Part shown: positions 34,376 through 42,850 of the stretch, piece after piece | How the letters are laid out: every line of letters starts with the position of its first letter | Position numbering within the stretch: position 1 is the first letter of the stretch | Assembly: GCA_016721425.1 (NCBI GenBank) | Contig: JADKID010000005.1 | Coordinates: 310,001-374,000 of the forward strand | Direction: 5' to 3' | Length of the DNA stretch: 64,000 nucleotides | Source: Bryobacterales bacterium | Lineage (GTDB): Bacteria; Acidobacteriota; Terriglobia; Bryobacterales; Bryobacteraceae | Position numbers and translations under genes: made by a program | The notes under the pieces: generated by a model | Seen by the model: only the letters and a program-made list of their open reading frames with translations | The model's database searches: none | What the model was told of the DNA's origin: nothing

Positions 34376-34827
34376 TGCCCGCCACCGAGCGCGCGCAGCG
34401 CCGCCAGATCCTGCGGCCGCACACGCGCCCCGCGGTAGCCGCTCAACTCCACGTACCGCTCCTGCCCGCCGCTCTTCCACCACACCCGCAGTTCGATCCG
34501 CTCCAGCATCCGCGTACCCACGGCCGGCATCTGCCCCGGCATCGCCTGGCTCTCAAACGGCAGCACCCGTGCCCGCCAGCCAGCCTCCACCCCACCCGTG
34601 ACCTCCGGCGGGTATTGTCCTTCCATCGGAACACCCTTCGGCAGATCCCGCACCGCCAGCAGTTCGTCCATCTGCCGCCGCGCCAGCGCGGTCCCGCGCG
34701 CCGAATCCGTCAAGCGCGCCGCATTGCTCAACGATGTCCGCAGCCCGCCCATCAGCCCCGCCACCGCGATACCCATCAGCAGCGTGGCCACCAGCACTTC
34801 CAATAAGGTGAAGCCTTTCTGTCTCAT
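34372..34827 (-). CDS. gspI: GspI minor pseudopilin
   Basis: 151 residues. MRQKGFTLLEVLVATLLMGIAV is a canonical type IV prepilin leader with cleavage after Gly5, Phe at +1 and Glu at +5. The rest (ARGTALARRQMDELLAVRDL, RMLERIELRVWWKSGGQE) fits GspI, which nucleates the pseudopilus tip with GspJ and GspK. Four-base overlaps with gspH upstream and gspJ downstream. Confidence 0.9.
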   Translation of the reverse strand: MRQKGFTLLEVLVATLLMGIAVAGLMGGLRTSLSNAARLTDSARGTALARRQMDELLAVRDLPKGVPMEGQYPPEVTGGVEAGWRARVLPFESQAMPGQMPAVGTRMLERIELRVWWKSGGQERYVELSGYRGARVRPQDLAALRALGGGQ

Positions 34828-35303
34828 GGCACTTCCACCACCGGTACGCCGGCCAGCGGATCAATCCGCACCAGCCGCCGCTGCCCGCGCGGGTTCACCA
34901 ACTCCACGCGCAGCGCGGGAAAGGTCGCCCCAGGCATCAGCACCACGCTCACCAGCTCGGGAGGCTCGCCCGGCGGCTCCGGATAGATGTGCGTCACCGT
35001 GACACCCTCCGGCAGCAGCATCTCCGTGGGCCTGTGGGGCATCACCACGCTCGCCATCAGCAGGCGCCGCGAGCCGCGCTGGAACAGCATCTCCACCGGC
35101 TGTTGCGAGCGCTCTACGCGCGTCATCGCCTGCGTCAGAAAGGTGGCCGTCGTATCCGACGCCGTGCGCAGACGGATGGCGTCCAGCCCCGATGCAATGC
35201 TCGGATAAGTGACCGCCGCCAGCAGCCCGACGATCACGACCACGATGAGCATCTCGATCATCGTGACGCCGCTCTGCCGCCGCGCCCTGCGGGCCATAGT
35301 CAT
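34824..35303 (-). CDS. gspH: GspH-type minor pseudopilin
   Basis: 159 residues (ATG 35303; ATG 35297 is also possible). RRQSGVTMIEMLIVVVIVGLL is a prepilin signal cut after Gly, with Val at +1 and Glu at +5, followed by AAVTYPSIASGLDAIRLRTA as in GspH. GspH usually sits between the major pseudopilin and the tip complex. Nine bases separate it from gspG. Confidence 0.87.
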   Translation of the reverse strand: MTMARRARRQSGVTMIEMLIVVVIVGLLAAVTYPSIASGLDAIRLRTASDTTATFLTQAMTRVERSQQPVEMLFQRGSRRLLMASVVMPHRPTEMLLPEGVTVTHIYPEPPGEPPELVSVVLMPGATFPALRVELVNPRGQRRLVRIDPLAGVPVVEVP

Positions 35304-35312
35304 CGAAAGTTC

Positions 35313-35753
35313 CTACTTCCAGCTGACGATGTCGGCCATGATGCCTTCGCCACCCGGTTGCCCGTCCGCACCCAGGCAGATGATCTCCGGTTCTTCCGGA
35401 ACATTCTCGCCCGGAAACTTGTAGATATAGGCCCGGCCCCACGGGTCCTGCGGAACGTCCTTCGGCAAGTACGGCCCCTGCCACTGCGAAACATTCTGGG
35501 GCCGGTTTCTCAGCGCCGCCAGCCCCATCTCCGTGCTCGGATACAGCCCTGTATCCAGCTTGTAGGCGCCCAGCGCCGTCATGAACGAATTGATCTGCGC
35601 CCGCGCCGCCGTCACGCGCGCCTTGTCGCCCTGACCCAGCATCTTGGGCGCCACCAGCGCCGCGAACAGCGCGATGATGGTGAGCACCACCAGCATCTCA
35701 ATCAGCGTGATACCGCGCCGCGCGCGGCTCCGTTCAGTCCGTAGTCTTCTCAT
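35313..35753 (-). CDS. gspG: GspG major pseudopilin
   Basis: 146 residues from ATG 35753; a TTG at 35774 is in frame but less likely. SRARRGITLIEMLVVLTIIAL is the prepilin signal, with Ile in place of the common Phe at +1 and Glu at +5. The C-terminal landmarks of GspG are present: YKLDTGLYPSTEMGLAAL, GPYLPKDVPQDPWGRAYIY and DGQPGGEGIMADIVSW, where the acidic loop binds calcium in homologues. GspG builds the piston-like pseudopilus. 24 bases after gspF. Confidence 0.95.
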   Translation of the reverse strand: MRRLRTERSRARRGITLIEMLVVLTIIALFAALVAPKMLGQGDKARVTAARAQINSFMTALGAYKLDTGLYPSTEMGLAALRNRPQNVSQWQGPYLPKDVPQDPWGRAYIYKFPGENVPEEPEIICLGADGQPGGEGIMADIVSWK

Positions 35754-35777
35754 CTCGGCGCCTACCTCTCCCAAACA

Positions 35778-36986
35778 TTACATCGCCATTTCGTTGATTC
35801 CGGTGATGGCCAGCAGCATGCTCAAAATCAACGCGCCCACCGCCACGCCCATCACCAGAATAATCAGCGGCTCAAACAGCGACGTGAATCGCTTGATGGC
35901 CGCCTTCGTGTCCGCGTCGTAAATATCAGCGGCCCGCAGAAACATCGTATCCAGCCGCCCGGTCTCTTCGCCGATGGCCACCAGATGCGCCGTCAGGGGC
36001 GGAAACATCCCTGCCGCCGAAAGCGGCGAAGCCAGGCCCTCGCCCCGCTTCACACCCTGCGCCACCAATTCCAGCGAGTCCGCCATGCGTTTGTTCGTCA
36101 TGATGCCCCGCGAGATATTCAGGCTCTGCACCAGCGGAACGCCGTTCGAGATCAAAGTCCCCATCGCGCGCGTGAACTGCGCCGTCTCCGCCTTCCGCAG
36201 CGCGTCGCCCAGCAGCGGCAGCTTCAAGCGGAACCCGTCCCACCAGTACTTGCCGTCCGCCGTGGAGATGTAGCTTTTGAACAGTACAATCGCCGCCGCC
36301 AGCCCGCCCAGGAACCACAACCCGTACGCCTTGACGTACGCGCTGGTGTCCATCAGCAACTGCGTCATGAACGGCAGCTTCATATTCGAGACCGTAAACG
36401 CCTGCGCAAATCGCGGCACTACGAAGTACATCAACGTGAAGATCGAGCCAAAGCCCACCACGGTCAGCAGTGCCGGATACACCATCGAGCTGACGATGTA
36501 GCCGCGCAGCTCATCCCGCGTCTTCTCATACTCGCTCAGCCGTTCAAAGATCGATGCCAGCGAACCCGACGCCTCCCCGGCCCGCACCATGTTCACATAG
36601 ATGGCCGGGAAGTAGTCCGGCTTCGTCGCCAGCGAATCCGCCAGAGACTTGCCGCCCTTCAGAGTCCGTAGAATGTCGTTCACCACGCCGCGGAACTCGG
36701 CTTTCTCGCCCAGTTCGCTCGTGATCGAAATCGCCCGGTCCAGCGGCACGCCGGCGTTCAGCAGCGTGGAGAGCTCCTGCGTGAAGAAGAGCACGTCGCG
36801 CTTGCGCCCAAAGTGGAACTTGGGTAGCGCCAGCTCGCGCCTCCCCTGCGGCGTCAGCCCGATATACAGCGGGATCAGGCCCTGCTTGCGCAGCTCCTGC
36901 GCTACGCGCTTCTCGTCTTCGGCGGAAAGCGTACCGGTGCGCGATTTGCCGTCGCTCGACACCGCTCTGAAGTGATAGGCAGTCAT
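35778..36986 (-). CDS. gspF: GspF inner-membrane platform protein
   Basis: 402 residues. It opens with the GspF N-domain (YHFRAVSSDGKSRTGTLSAE) and has two T2SSF domains of mirrored structure (FTQELSTLLNAGVPLDRAI; FTRAMGTLISNGVPLVQSL), each followed by membrane helices (YPALLTVVGFGSIFTLMYFV; LFEPLIILVMGVAVGALIL). GspF is the rotary-type adaptor between the GspE ATPase and the pseudopilus. Six bases separate it from gspE. Full length and typical. Confidence 0.94.
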   Translation of the reverse strand: MTAYHFRAVSSDGKSRTGTLSAEDEKRVAQELRKQGLIPLYIGLTPQGRRELALPKFHFGRKRDVLFFTQELSTLLNAGVPLDRAISITSELGEKAEFRGVVNDILRTLKGGKSLADSLATKPDYFPAIYVNMVRAGEASGSLASIFERLSEYEKTRDELRGYIVSSMVYPALLTVVGFGSIFTLMYFVVPRFAQAFTVSNMKLPFMTQLLMDTSAYVKAYGLWFLGGLAAAIVLFKSYISTADGKYWWDGFRLKLPLLGDALRKAETAQFTRAMGTLISNGVPLVQSLNISRGIMTNKRMADSLELVAQGVKRGEGLASPLSAAGMFPPLTAHLVAIGEETGRLDTMFLRAADIYDADTKAAIKRFTSLFEPLIILVMGVAVGALILSMLLAITGINEMAM

Positions 36987-36992
36987 GGCGCC

Positions 36993-38630
36993 CTAGAACT
37001 CCTGCGTCACGCGCATCACTTCTTCCGCCGTAGTCACGCCCTGTGACACCTTCAACCAACCGTCTTCCCGCAGATTCCGCATGCCGTTCTCACGCGCCGC
37101 CCGGGTCAGATCCGCCGCGTCCGCGTTCCCCATGATCATCTTACGGATGCGGTCGTTCAGCTCCATCAGCTCGAAGATCCCCACGCGACCCAGATACCCG
37201 GAGCCGTGGCAGCGCTCGCAACCGCTGCCCTTGAATGTTGGGATCAGATCGCCTAACGGCGTCAGCCGCTCCCCCGCCGATTCCTTGCAGAACGGGCAAA
37301 TCAGCCGGACGAGTCTTTGCGCCAGCACGGCCACCAGCGAGGAGCAGATCAGATAGTTCTCCACGCCCATGTCCGTCATGCGCGTGATGGCGCTGGGCGC
37401 GTCGTTGGTGTGCAGCGTGGAGTATACGAAGTGGCCCGTCAGCGCAGACCGGATCGCCACATCCGCCGTCTCGCGGTCGCGAATCTCGCCCACCATGATC
37501 ACGTCCGGATCCTGCCTCACAATGTGCCGCAGCCCCATCGCGAACGTCAGCCCGATCTGCGTGTTGACGTGGATCTGGTTGATCCCGTCCATCTGATACT
37601 CCACTGGATCTTCAATCGTGATGATCTTCTTGTCGCTACCGTTGATGCGCTTCAGCGCCGAATACAGTGTGGTGGATTTGCCGCTGCCCGTCGGGCCCGT
37701 CACCAGGAAGATGCCGTGCGGTAGCGACGTGAAGTGGGTCATCCGCGCCAGCATATGCTCGTCAAATCCCAAGTTCCGCAGGTCGTAGAAATCGCCCGCG
37801 CTGCGGTCCAGCAAACGCATGACAACGCTCTCGCCGTAGAGAGTTGGCAGCGTCGAGACGCGCAGATCCACCTCGCGGCCCATCGTCTTCACCTTGATGC
37901 GCCCGTCCTGCGGCAGCCGCCGCTCGGCTATATTCAGCTTTGCCATCAACTTCAACCGGCTGATCACCGCCGCCTTCAACTCGCGCGGCGGAGCCTCCTG
38001 CTCCACCAGCACTCCGTCCACCCGGAACCGCACCTTGAAGTCCTTCTCAAAGGGCTCGATGTGAATGTCGCTCGCCCGCTTTTCCACCGCCTGCGCGATC
38101 ATGGCGTTCACCAGCCGGATCACCGGCGCCTCGCTCGCCATGTCCCGCAGATGTTCCAGGTCCGCCGCGTTCTCGTCGCCGTCGCGCGTCAGATCCACGT
38201 CGCTGCGCTGCTCTTCGGCGTAGAACCGCTCGATCACATCGGCCAGCTCGCTCTCCACCGCGATCTCGGCCCGCACCCGCAGCCCCGTCGCCGAGCGCGC
38301 CGCCGCCAGAGTGGCAAAGTCCAGCGGATCCGCCATCGCCAGCACCAGCACGCCGTCTTCCATGCGCAGCGGCACCGCCCGCGCCTGCCGCAGAAACCGC
38401 GCCGAGAGCCGTTCCGTCTCCGGTGATACCAACGGCGGACCGTCCAGCTTTGCCACCGCCAGGTTCAACTGCGAGGCCAGCGCCGCCACCACGTCACGGT
38501 GCGCCACAAAGCCGAGGTCCACCAGGATCCGCCCCAGCTTGTCGCCGCGCTCCCGCTGCATCTCCAGGCTGCGCTCCAGATCCTCGGCGTTCAACTGCCC
38601 GCGCTCGATCAGGATTTCGCCCAGCCTCAT
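36993..38630 (-). CDS. gspE: GspE type II secretion ATPase
   Basis: 545 residues from ATG 38630; the longer frame to 38765 is a shadow of the preceding gene. An N1 domain (MRLGEILIERGQLNAEDLER) leads to the ATPase: GPTGSGKSTTLYSAL (Walker A near 315), IITIEDPVEY (Asp box), DPDVIMVGEIRDRETADVAI (Walker B), ALTGHFVYSTLHTNDA (His box) and a four-cysteine zinc site (CPFCKES, CERCHGSGYLGRVG). It powers pseudopilus extension. It begins two bases after the stop of the 180-residue secreted protein gene. Confidence 0.95.
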   Translation of the reverse strand: MRLGEILIERGQLNAEDLERSLEMQRERGDKLGRILVDLGFVAHRDVVAALASQLNLAVAKLDGPPLVSPETERLSARFLRQARAVPLRMEDGVLVLAMADPLDFATLAAARSATGLRVRAEIAVESELADVIERFYAEEQRSDVDLTRDGDENAADLEHLRDMASEAPVIRLVNAMIAQAVEKRASDIHIEPFEKDFKVRFRVDGVLVEQEAPPRELKAAVISRLKLMAKLNIAERRLPQDGRIKVKTMGREVDLRVSTLPTLYGESVVMRLLDRSAGDFYDLRNLGFDEHMLARMTHFTSLPHGIFLVTGPTGSGKSTTLYSALKRINGSDKKIITIEDPVEYQMDGINQIHVNTQIGLTFAMGLRHIVRQDPDVIMVGEIRDRETADVAIRSALTGHFVYSTLHTNDAPSAITRMTDMGVENYLICSSLVAVLAQRLVRLICPFCKESAGERLTPLGDLIPTFKGSGCERCHGSGYLGRVGIFELMELNDRIRKMIMGNADAADLTRAARENGMRNLREDGWLKVSQGVTTAEEVMRVTQEF

Positions 38631-38632
38631 CG

Positions 38633-39175
38633 TTACTGCTCTTCCCGTGTTTGAATGATCGAATTCAGCGATGTACGCGCCATGCGGTTCGTCGCTACAT
38701 CCAGCAGCGCCCGCTTCTGCGCCTGCATCGTGATCACGCGCGGCAACCCGGCGCTCTCTTCCCACGAGCTGTAAAACAGCGACACACCCAGCACCATGTG
38801 CTCGTCCAGCGGTAGCCGGTCCAAAGACCCCGCCGAAGTCAGCAGCATCTCCCGCATCATCGTCTTCAGCTCCGGCAGCCGCTTCACCTTCGCAGCCCGG
38901 ATCCGCGCCACATCTTCCTTCGAAATCGCCGGCCGGAACGGCGAAATCCCCGGCGTCTGCACCAGATTGACCTCTGCCGTGAATACCGCGCCATACGCCG
39001 GCAGATACAGCCCGCGAGTCATACCCAGCAGCTCCATCGGCGCCTCAAAGCTAAACCGCTGCAGCCTCTGATCAAAACTCCGCTCCATCGCCGAGATCTC
39101 ACCGCGCGACGGGACACCGCGTTGCGCCGCCAGCGGCGTCATCATCACCAGCAACGCCCACCCAATGGCACGCAT
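38633..39175 (-). CDS. Exported protein of the sigma/anti-sigma-T2SS operon, unknown function
   Basis: 180 residues with a signal peptide (MRAIGWALLVMMTPLAAQ). The mature part is mostly helical (LPELKTMMREMLLTSAGSL, MQAQKRALLDVATNRMAR) with one beta-like stretch (YLPAYGAVFTAEVNLVQTPG). I do not recognise a family. Its start codon overlaps the anti-sigma gene's stop by one base and its end is two bases from gspE, so it is made with both. Periplasmic placement next to an anti-sigma factor makes it a candidate signal-transducing or sensing partner, by inference from position only. Confidence 0.72.
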   Translation of the reverse strand: MRAIGWALLVMMTPLAAQRGVPSRGEISAMERSFDQRLQRFSFEAPMELLGMTRGLYLPAYGAVFTAEVNLVQTPGISPFRPAISKEDVARIRAAKVKRLPELKTMMREMLLTSAGSLDRLPLDEHMVLGVSLFYSSWEESAGLPRVITMQAQKRALLDVATNRMARTSLNSIIQTREEQ

Positions 39176-39729
39176 CAGTCGCCTCCGTATCGCGCCGCGC
39201 TCAGCACGTTGGTGTTGATCCGCTTGTGCATCAGGTCAAACGCGTTCTTCACGTCGGACATATCCGCCTGCCGCCGCTCTTCCGCCCGCTTCTCCTGCTC
39301 GGTCAGCTTTGCCGATACTTCGGCCAGCACCTGCGCCCGGATCTCGTCCGCCGAAATCTGCGGCGCCGCCTGCTGCGCCACCTGCTGCACGGGCGCCGGA
39401 GCCACATTCACCACCTGCGGCCGCGTCGCCACCCCGTGCGCCACGATGGCCATCGAGAGCATTGCCGCCGACGCAAACCCCAGCCTCGGACCCGAGCTCA
39501 AAAACCGCTGCCACCACGAAGGCTCAAACACCGGATCGGAGACAAACGAGATCCGCCGCGGCGGCGTCATCGCCGGCAGCCGCTTCATCGCCGTCATCGT
39601 CAGCCGTATGCTCTCCAACTCCTCACCACACGCGGCGCAGGTCAGCAAATGCTCTTCCATGCGCCGCCGGTCGGGAGCCGTAATCTCGTCCAGTGCAAAA
39701 CCCTTCCAATCAAATTCCTGACACGTCAT
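39175..39729 (-). CDS. Zinc-finger anti-sigma factor
   Basis: 184 residues from ATG 39729; a longer frame reaching 40059 is antisense to nothing and out of frame with the sigma gene, so it is rejected. The N-terminal zinc finger has Cys in MTCQEFDW and the H-x3-C-x2-C cluster in MEEHLLTCAACGEELES, the RsrA/ChrR-type anti-sigma fold. A membrane helix follows (LGFASAAMLSMAIVAHGVA), then a periplasmic coiled coil (AEVSAKLTEQEKRAEERRQA). It overlaps the ECF sigma gene by four bases and should hold it at the membrane. A zinc-bound Cys cluster is often redox-sensitive. Confidence 0.88.
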   Translation of the reverse strand: MTCQEFDWKGFALDEITAPDRRRMEEHLLTCAACGEELESIRLTMTAMKRLPAMTPPRRISFVSDPVFEPSWWQRFLSSGPRLGFASAAMLSMAIVAHGVATRPQVVNVAPAPVQQVAQQAAPQISADEIRAQVLAEVSAKLTEQEKRAEERRQADMSDVKNAFDLMHKRINTNVLSAARYGGD

Positions 39730-40280
39730 GTTCGTCCCTCCGCGCCTCGCACCACCGGCGCCAGAATCTCTTTCAGCAATTCCAGCCCCGTGTACACCCG
39801 CGACTTGATCGTCGATGCCGGGCATTCCAGTATCTCCGCGATCTCGTCGAATTTGAATCCTTCGTACACCTTCAAAATCACCGCTTCCCGCTGCTCTTCC
39901 GACAGCCGGCCCAAGGCCGATTCCACCGCGATAGTCACCTCCACCGGCGCCATCCGCCCGCCGTGCGAGCCGCCCACGGCCCGGTCCACCAGCTCCGCCT
40001 CGGGCTTCCGCCGCCGCAGATGGCTGATCGCCTCGTTGTGTGCAATCCGGTACAGCCACGGCCCAAATCGTCCCGCATCGTCCAGCCTCGCCAGATTCTG
40101 GTAGGCCTTCAGAAACGTGTCCTGGCTCACGTCCATCGCGTCTTCCGGGTTCGCCGTGAACCGGTAGAGATAGTTGTAGATCCTCGTCTCCCAGCGGGAC
40201 ACAAGTGCGTTGTAGGCGTCTACCTGGCCCTTCCGGGCCCGCAACACCAGATCGCGATCTTCAACCTCTCGGAATATCAA
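39726..40280 (-). CDS. ECF-family sigma-70 factor (RpoE-like)
   Basis: 184 residues. Region 2 is present (VSRWETRIYNYLYRFTANPE, DVSQDTFLKAYQNLARL, PWLYRIAHNEAISHLRRR, the last two being the -10-binding helix) and region 4 in ALGRLSEEQREAVILKVYEG followed by FDEIAEILECPASTIKSRVY (helix-turn-helix for -35). Region 3 is missing, as in all ECF factors. It heads the minus-strand run that ends in gspD, so it may control the secretion operon as well as itself. Divergent from the PAS kinase gene across about 150 bases. Confidence 0.93.
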   Translation of the reverse strand: MIFREVEDRDLVLRARKGQVDAYNALVSRWETRIYNYLYRFTANPEDAMDVSQDTFLKAYQNLARLDDAGRFGPWLYRIAHNEAISHLRRRKPEAELVDRAVGGSHGGRMAPVEVTIAVESALGRLSEEQREAVILKVYEGFKFDEIAEILECPASTIKSRVYTGLELLKEILAPVVRGAEGRT

Positions 40281-40434
40281 TCCGGATCCTCTTCGTGTCT
40301 ATCCATCAGACGCAACACCTTCCGAAAAAGACGATGGCCCTTCCTCACTATCCCAATTCTTGCCCGCTGGCGGAATTAGGTGCCGGGCCCGGCTTGGTAC
40401 GATAGCGAGTGGTGTTTGGGCCACTGCCCTGGGG

Positions 40435-42378
40435 GTGACGCCGTTGGACTCGTCCATACCAACAGATAGCCTGGCCCTCCCCGATCCCCAACTTCGCAGC
40501 CGTGCCACCGCCCTCGACCGGCAACTCCTCCTGGCATCCAACGATCTCGACAACCTGCTCGGCGCCGCCGGCTTGGGCGTCATCTTCCTCGATCGGCGGC
40601 TCTGCATTCGTCGTTTTACCTCCGCCGTCAACACCCTGTTTTGTCTTGCCGAAAAGGACGTCGGCCAGCCCATCGCCGAGTTCGCTTCCCATTTCGAGCA
40701 CCCCAACCTGGCTGCGGATTTGGACTCAGTTCTAGCCTCCGCCAGCCCCATCGAGCGCGAGATTCCAACCCGCGCCAACACCTGGCTCCTCCTGCGCATT
40801 CTCCCCTACCGCACCGAGACCGGGGCCACCGATGGTCTTGTCCTGACATTTACCGACATCACCGTGATGCGGCGCGCCCAGCAGGAACTGCTCCATAGCG
40901 AGTCCCACTTTCGCGAGATGGCGGATTTTGTCAACGCCATCTTCTGGATCACCTCACCGGACGGCTCTACGGTCCACTACGTCAGCCCCGGATACGAAAA
41001 GCTCTGGAAACGCTCCCTCGAGTCTCTCTGCGAGAACCCAGCCAGTTGGCTCAAAGCCCTCCACCCAGAGGACCGCGCGGACTTTCTTCGTGCCTTCGCC
41101 GCCCGCAATCTCGAAGAAGAGTGGGAGGAACAATACCGGATTGTCTGGCCAGACGGCGCCGTCCGCTGGATCCGCGACCGGCGTTACCCCGTTCGCGACT
41201 CACACGGGAACGTCATCCGCGTCGCCGGCATCTCCGTCGACGTCACCGAGATGAAGGCTTCCCAGCAGCGCCTCGAGCTCACCCAGTTCGCCATCGACAA
41301 CGCCGGCGACATGGTTTTCTGGGCCAGCCCCGAGGGCCGCATCCTCTACGCCAACAACTCCGCCGCCCGCTGCCTCGGCTACTCCCGCGAGGCCCTGCTC
41401 TCCTTCAGCATGCCCCAGCTCGACCAGCGCCGCGCAGCCAGTGCCTGGCCGGAGTTCGTTGCCCACCTCAAGGTGGAAGGCTTCGTCACATCTGAATCCC
41501 GCTACCGCGCCTCTGATGGCCGCGAGTTCCCCGTCGAGATCAGCTCCACCTGCCTGCACCTCGACAACACGTTCTATTGCTGCTTTATCGCCCGCGACAT
41601 CGCCCAGCGCAAGTACTCCGAGAAGGAGCTCTCCCGCTATGCCAGCGAGCTGGAACGTGCCAATGAGAGCCTCCGCCACCACAACCGCGAACTCGACGAA
41701 TTCGCCTACCTCGCCTCGCACGACCTGAAAGAGCCCCTCCGCGCCATCACCACTTTCTCCCAGCTTCTCACCCAGGACGTCGGCGCCGATCTCCCCGAGG
41801 ACGCCGTCCGCGACCTCGAATTCATCACCAGCGCTGCCACCCGCATGCAACGCCTGATCACCGATCTCCTGGCGCTCTCGCGCGCCGGACGCGTCGATAT
41901 GCACTCGGCCTCCGTCAATCTCCACGCCTGCGCCCTCTCCGCATTGGATGCCATTTCCGTCGGCCTGCGGGAATCCGGCGCCGAAATCCGCATCGCCAAT
42001 CCCCTCCCCACCGTTACCGGTGATGCCACCATGCTCACCCAGCTCTTCCAGAACCTTCTCTCCAACGCCCTGAAGTTCCGCGGTCCCGGGAAGCCTCTCA
42101 TCGAAATCACGGCCACCCGCACAGCCGCCGGCTGGATTTTTGGCGTGCGCGATAACGGCGTCGGCATCAAGGCGGAATACGCCGAAAAGGTCTTTCAGCC
42201 CTTCCGTCGCGTTCATGTCCAATCCGGCCAGGAGGGCACCGGCATCGGCCTCGCCATCTGCCGAAAAGTCGTCGAGCGCCACGGTGGCCATATCTGGGTG
42301 GAGAGTTCACCCAACGCCGGCGCCCACTTCTACTTCACGCTCGGCCGCACCGAACGGGAGCCCGCACATGCCAGCTAG
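40435..42378 (+). CDS. PAS-domain sensor histidine kinase, cytoplasmic
   Basis: 647 residues from GTG 40435; the start is unsure because a TTG lies at 40360 and no clear ribosome site is seen. The first PAS segment (LASNDLDNLLGAAGLGVIFL, LCIRRFTSAVNTLFCLAEKDVGQ) closely matches the PAS_10-type module that follows CheR in CheB-CheR fusion kinases, here without CheB or CheR. Two ordinary PAS domains follow (FVNAIFWITSPDG; FAIDNAGDMVFWASPEG), then a coiled coil and the HisKA motif EFAYLASHDLKEPLRAI (phospho-His429), and HATPase with LFQNLLSNALKFRG, RDNGVGI and GTGIGLAICRKVVERHGG. No membrane helix is visible. It overlaps the response regulator start by eleven bases. Confidence 0.9.
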   Translation: MTPLDSSIPTDSLALPDPQLRSRATALDRQLLLASNDLDNLLGAAGLGVIFLDRRLCIRRFTSAVNTLFCLAEKDVGQPIAEFASHFEHPNLAADLDSVLASASPIEREIPTRANTWLLLRILPYRTETGATDGLVLTFTDITVMRRAQQELLHSESHFREMADFVNAIFWITSPDGSTVHYVSPGYEKLWKRSLESLCENPASWLKALHPEDRADFLRAFAARNLEEEWEEQYRIVWPDGAVRWIRDRRYPVRDSHGNVIRVAGISVDVTEMKASQQRLELTQFAIDNAGDMVFWASPEGRILYANNSAARCLGYSREALLSFSMPQLDQRRAASAWPEFVAHLKVEGFVTSESRYRASDGREFPVEISSTCLHLDNTFYCCFIARDIAQRKYSEKELSRYASELERANESLRHHNRELDEFAYLASHDLKEPLRAITTFSQLLTQDVGADLPEDAVRDLEFITSAATRMQRLITDLLALSRAGRVDMHSASVNLHACALSALDAISVGLRESGAEIRIANPLPTVTGDATMLTQLFQNLLSNALKFRGPGKPLIEITATRTAAGWIFGVRDNGVGIKAEYAEKVFQPFRRVHVQSGQEGTGIGLAICRKVVERHGGHIWVESSPNAGAHFYFTLGRTEREPAHAS

Positions 42379-42850
42379 CAGCCGCGTCGTCCTGGTTGTC
42401 GAAGACAGCCCAGCCGATCAGGAGATCCTGCGCCGCGCCTTCCGCGCCGTCGACATTGGCTGCGATCTGCACATGGTCCTGGACGGCGAGGCCGCACTCT
42501 GCTACCTGCAACAGATTGCCCCCTATCGGCCCGCCACCGCCCCCCAGCCCGACTTCATCCTGCTCGACCTCAACCTCCCCAACCTCACTGGCCGCGAGGT
42601 CCTCGAGCGCATCCGCGCCAACCCGCGTATCCGTCACATTCCCGTCATCATCCTCACCACCACTCAAGCCCCGAATGAGATCCTCGAATGCTATCGCCTC
42701 GGTGCCAACTGCTTCATCACTAAGCCCCCTTCATTCCACGACTTCGTCGATCTCATCCGCGCCACCAGTACCTATTGGTTCCAGTTCGCCAACCTCCCTC
42801 CGCACTCCCCCCCGGGTCCCGCCCCGTTGCAGGACCGCCCCCTACCATGA
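42368..42850 (+). CDS. Single-domain response regulator (Rcp1-type)
   Basis: 160 residues from ATG 42368, inside the end of the kinase gene. Receiver residues: VVLVVEDSPADQEILRRAF (acidic pocket), Asp67 in DFILLDLNLPNLTGREVLE, Thr in IILTTTQAPNE and Lys in CFITKPPSF. There is no output domain; the tail is proline-rich. This is the Rcp1 kind of regulator that partners PAS/phytochrome-style kinases and works by protein contact. Its stop overlaps folC by four bases. Confidence 0.92.
   Translation: MPASSRVVLVVEDSPADQEILRRAFRAVDIGCDLHMVLDGEAALCYLQQIAPYRPATAPQPDFILLDLNLPNLTGREVLERIRANPRIRHIPVIILTTTQAPNEILECYRLGANCFITKPPSFHDFVDLIRATSTYWFQFANLPPHSPPGPAPLQDRPLP

Noticed and set aside
39730..40059. 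N-terminal extension of the anti-sigma gene to 294 residues
   Set aside because: The extra part is out of frame with the sigma gene it covers, is Gly/Arg-rich, and precedes the obvious MTCQEF zinc-finger start.
40300..40350. Possible ECF-type promoter (GGAA...) upstream of the sigma gene
   Set aside because: GGAA is present on the minus strand but no -10 element lies at the right distance; too weak to list.
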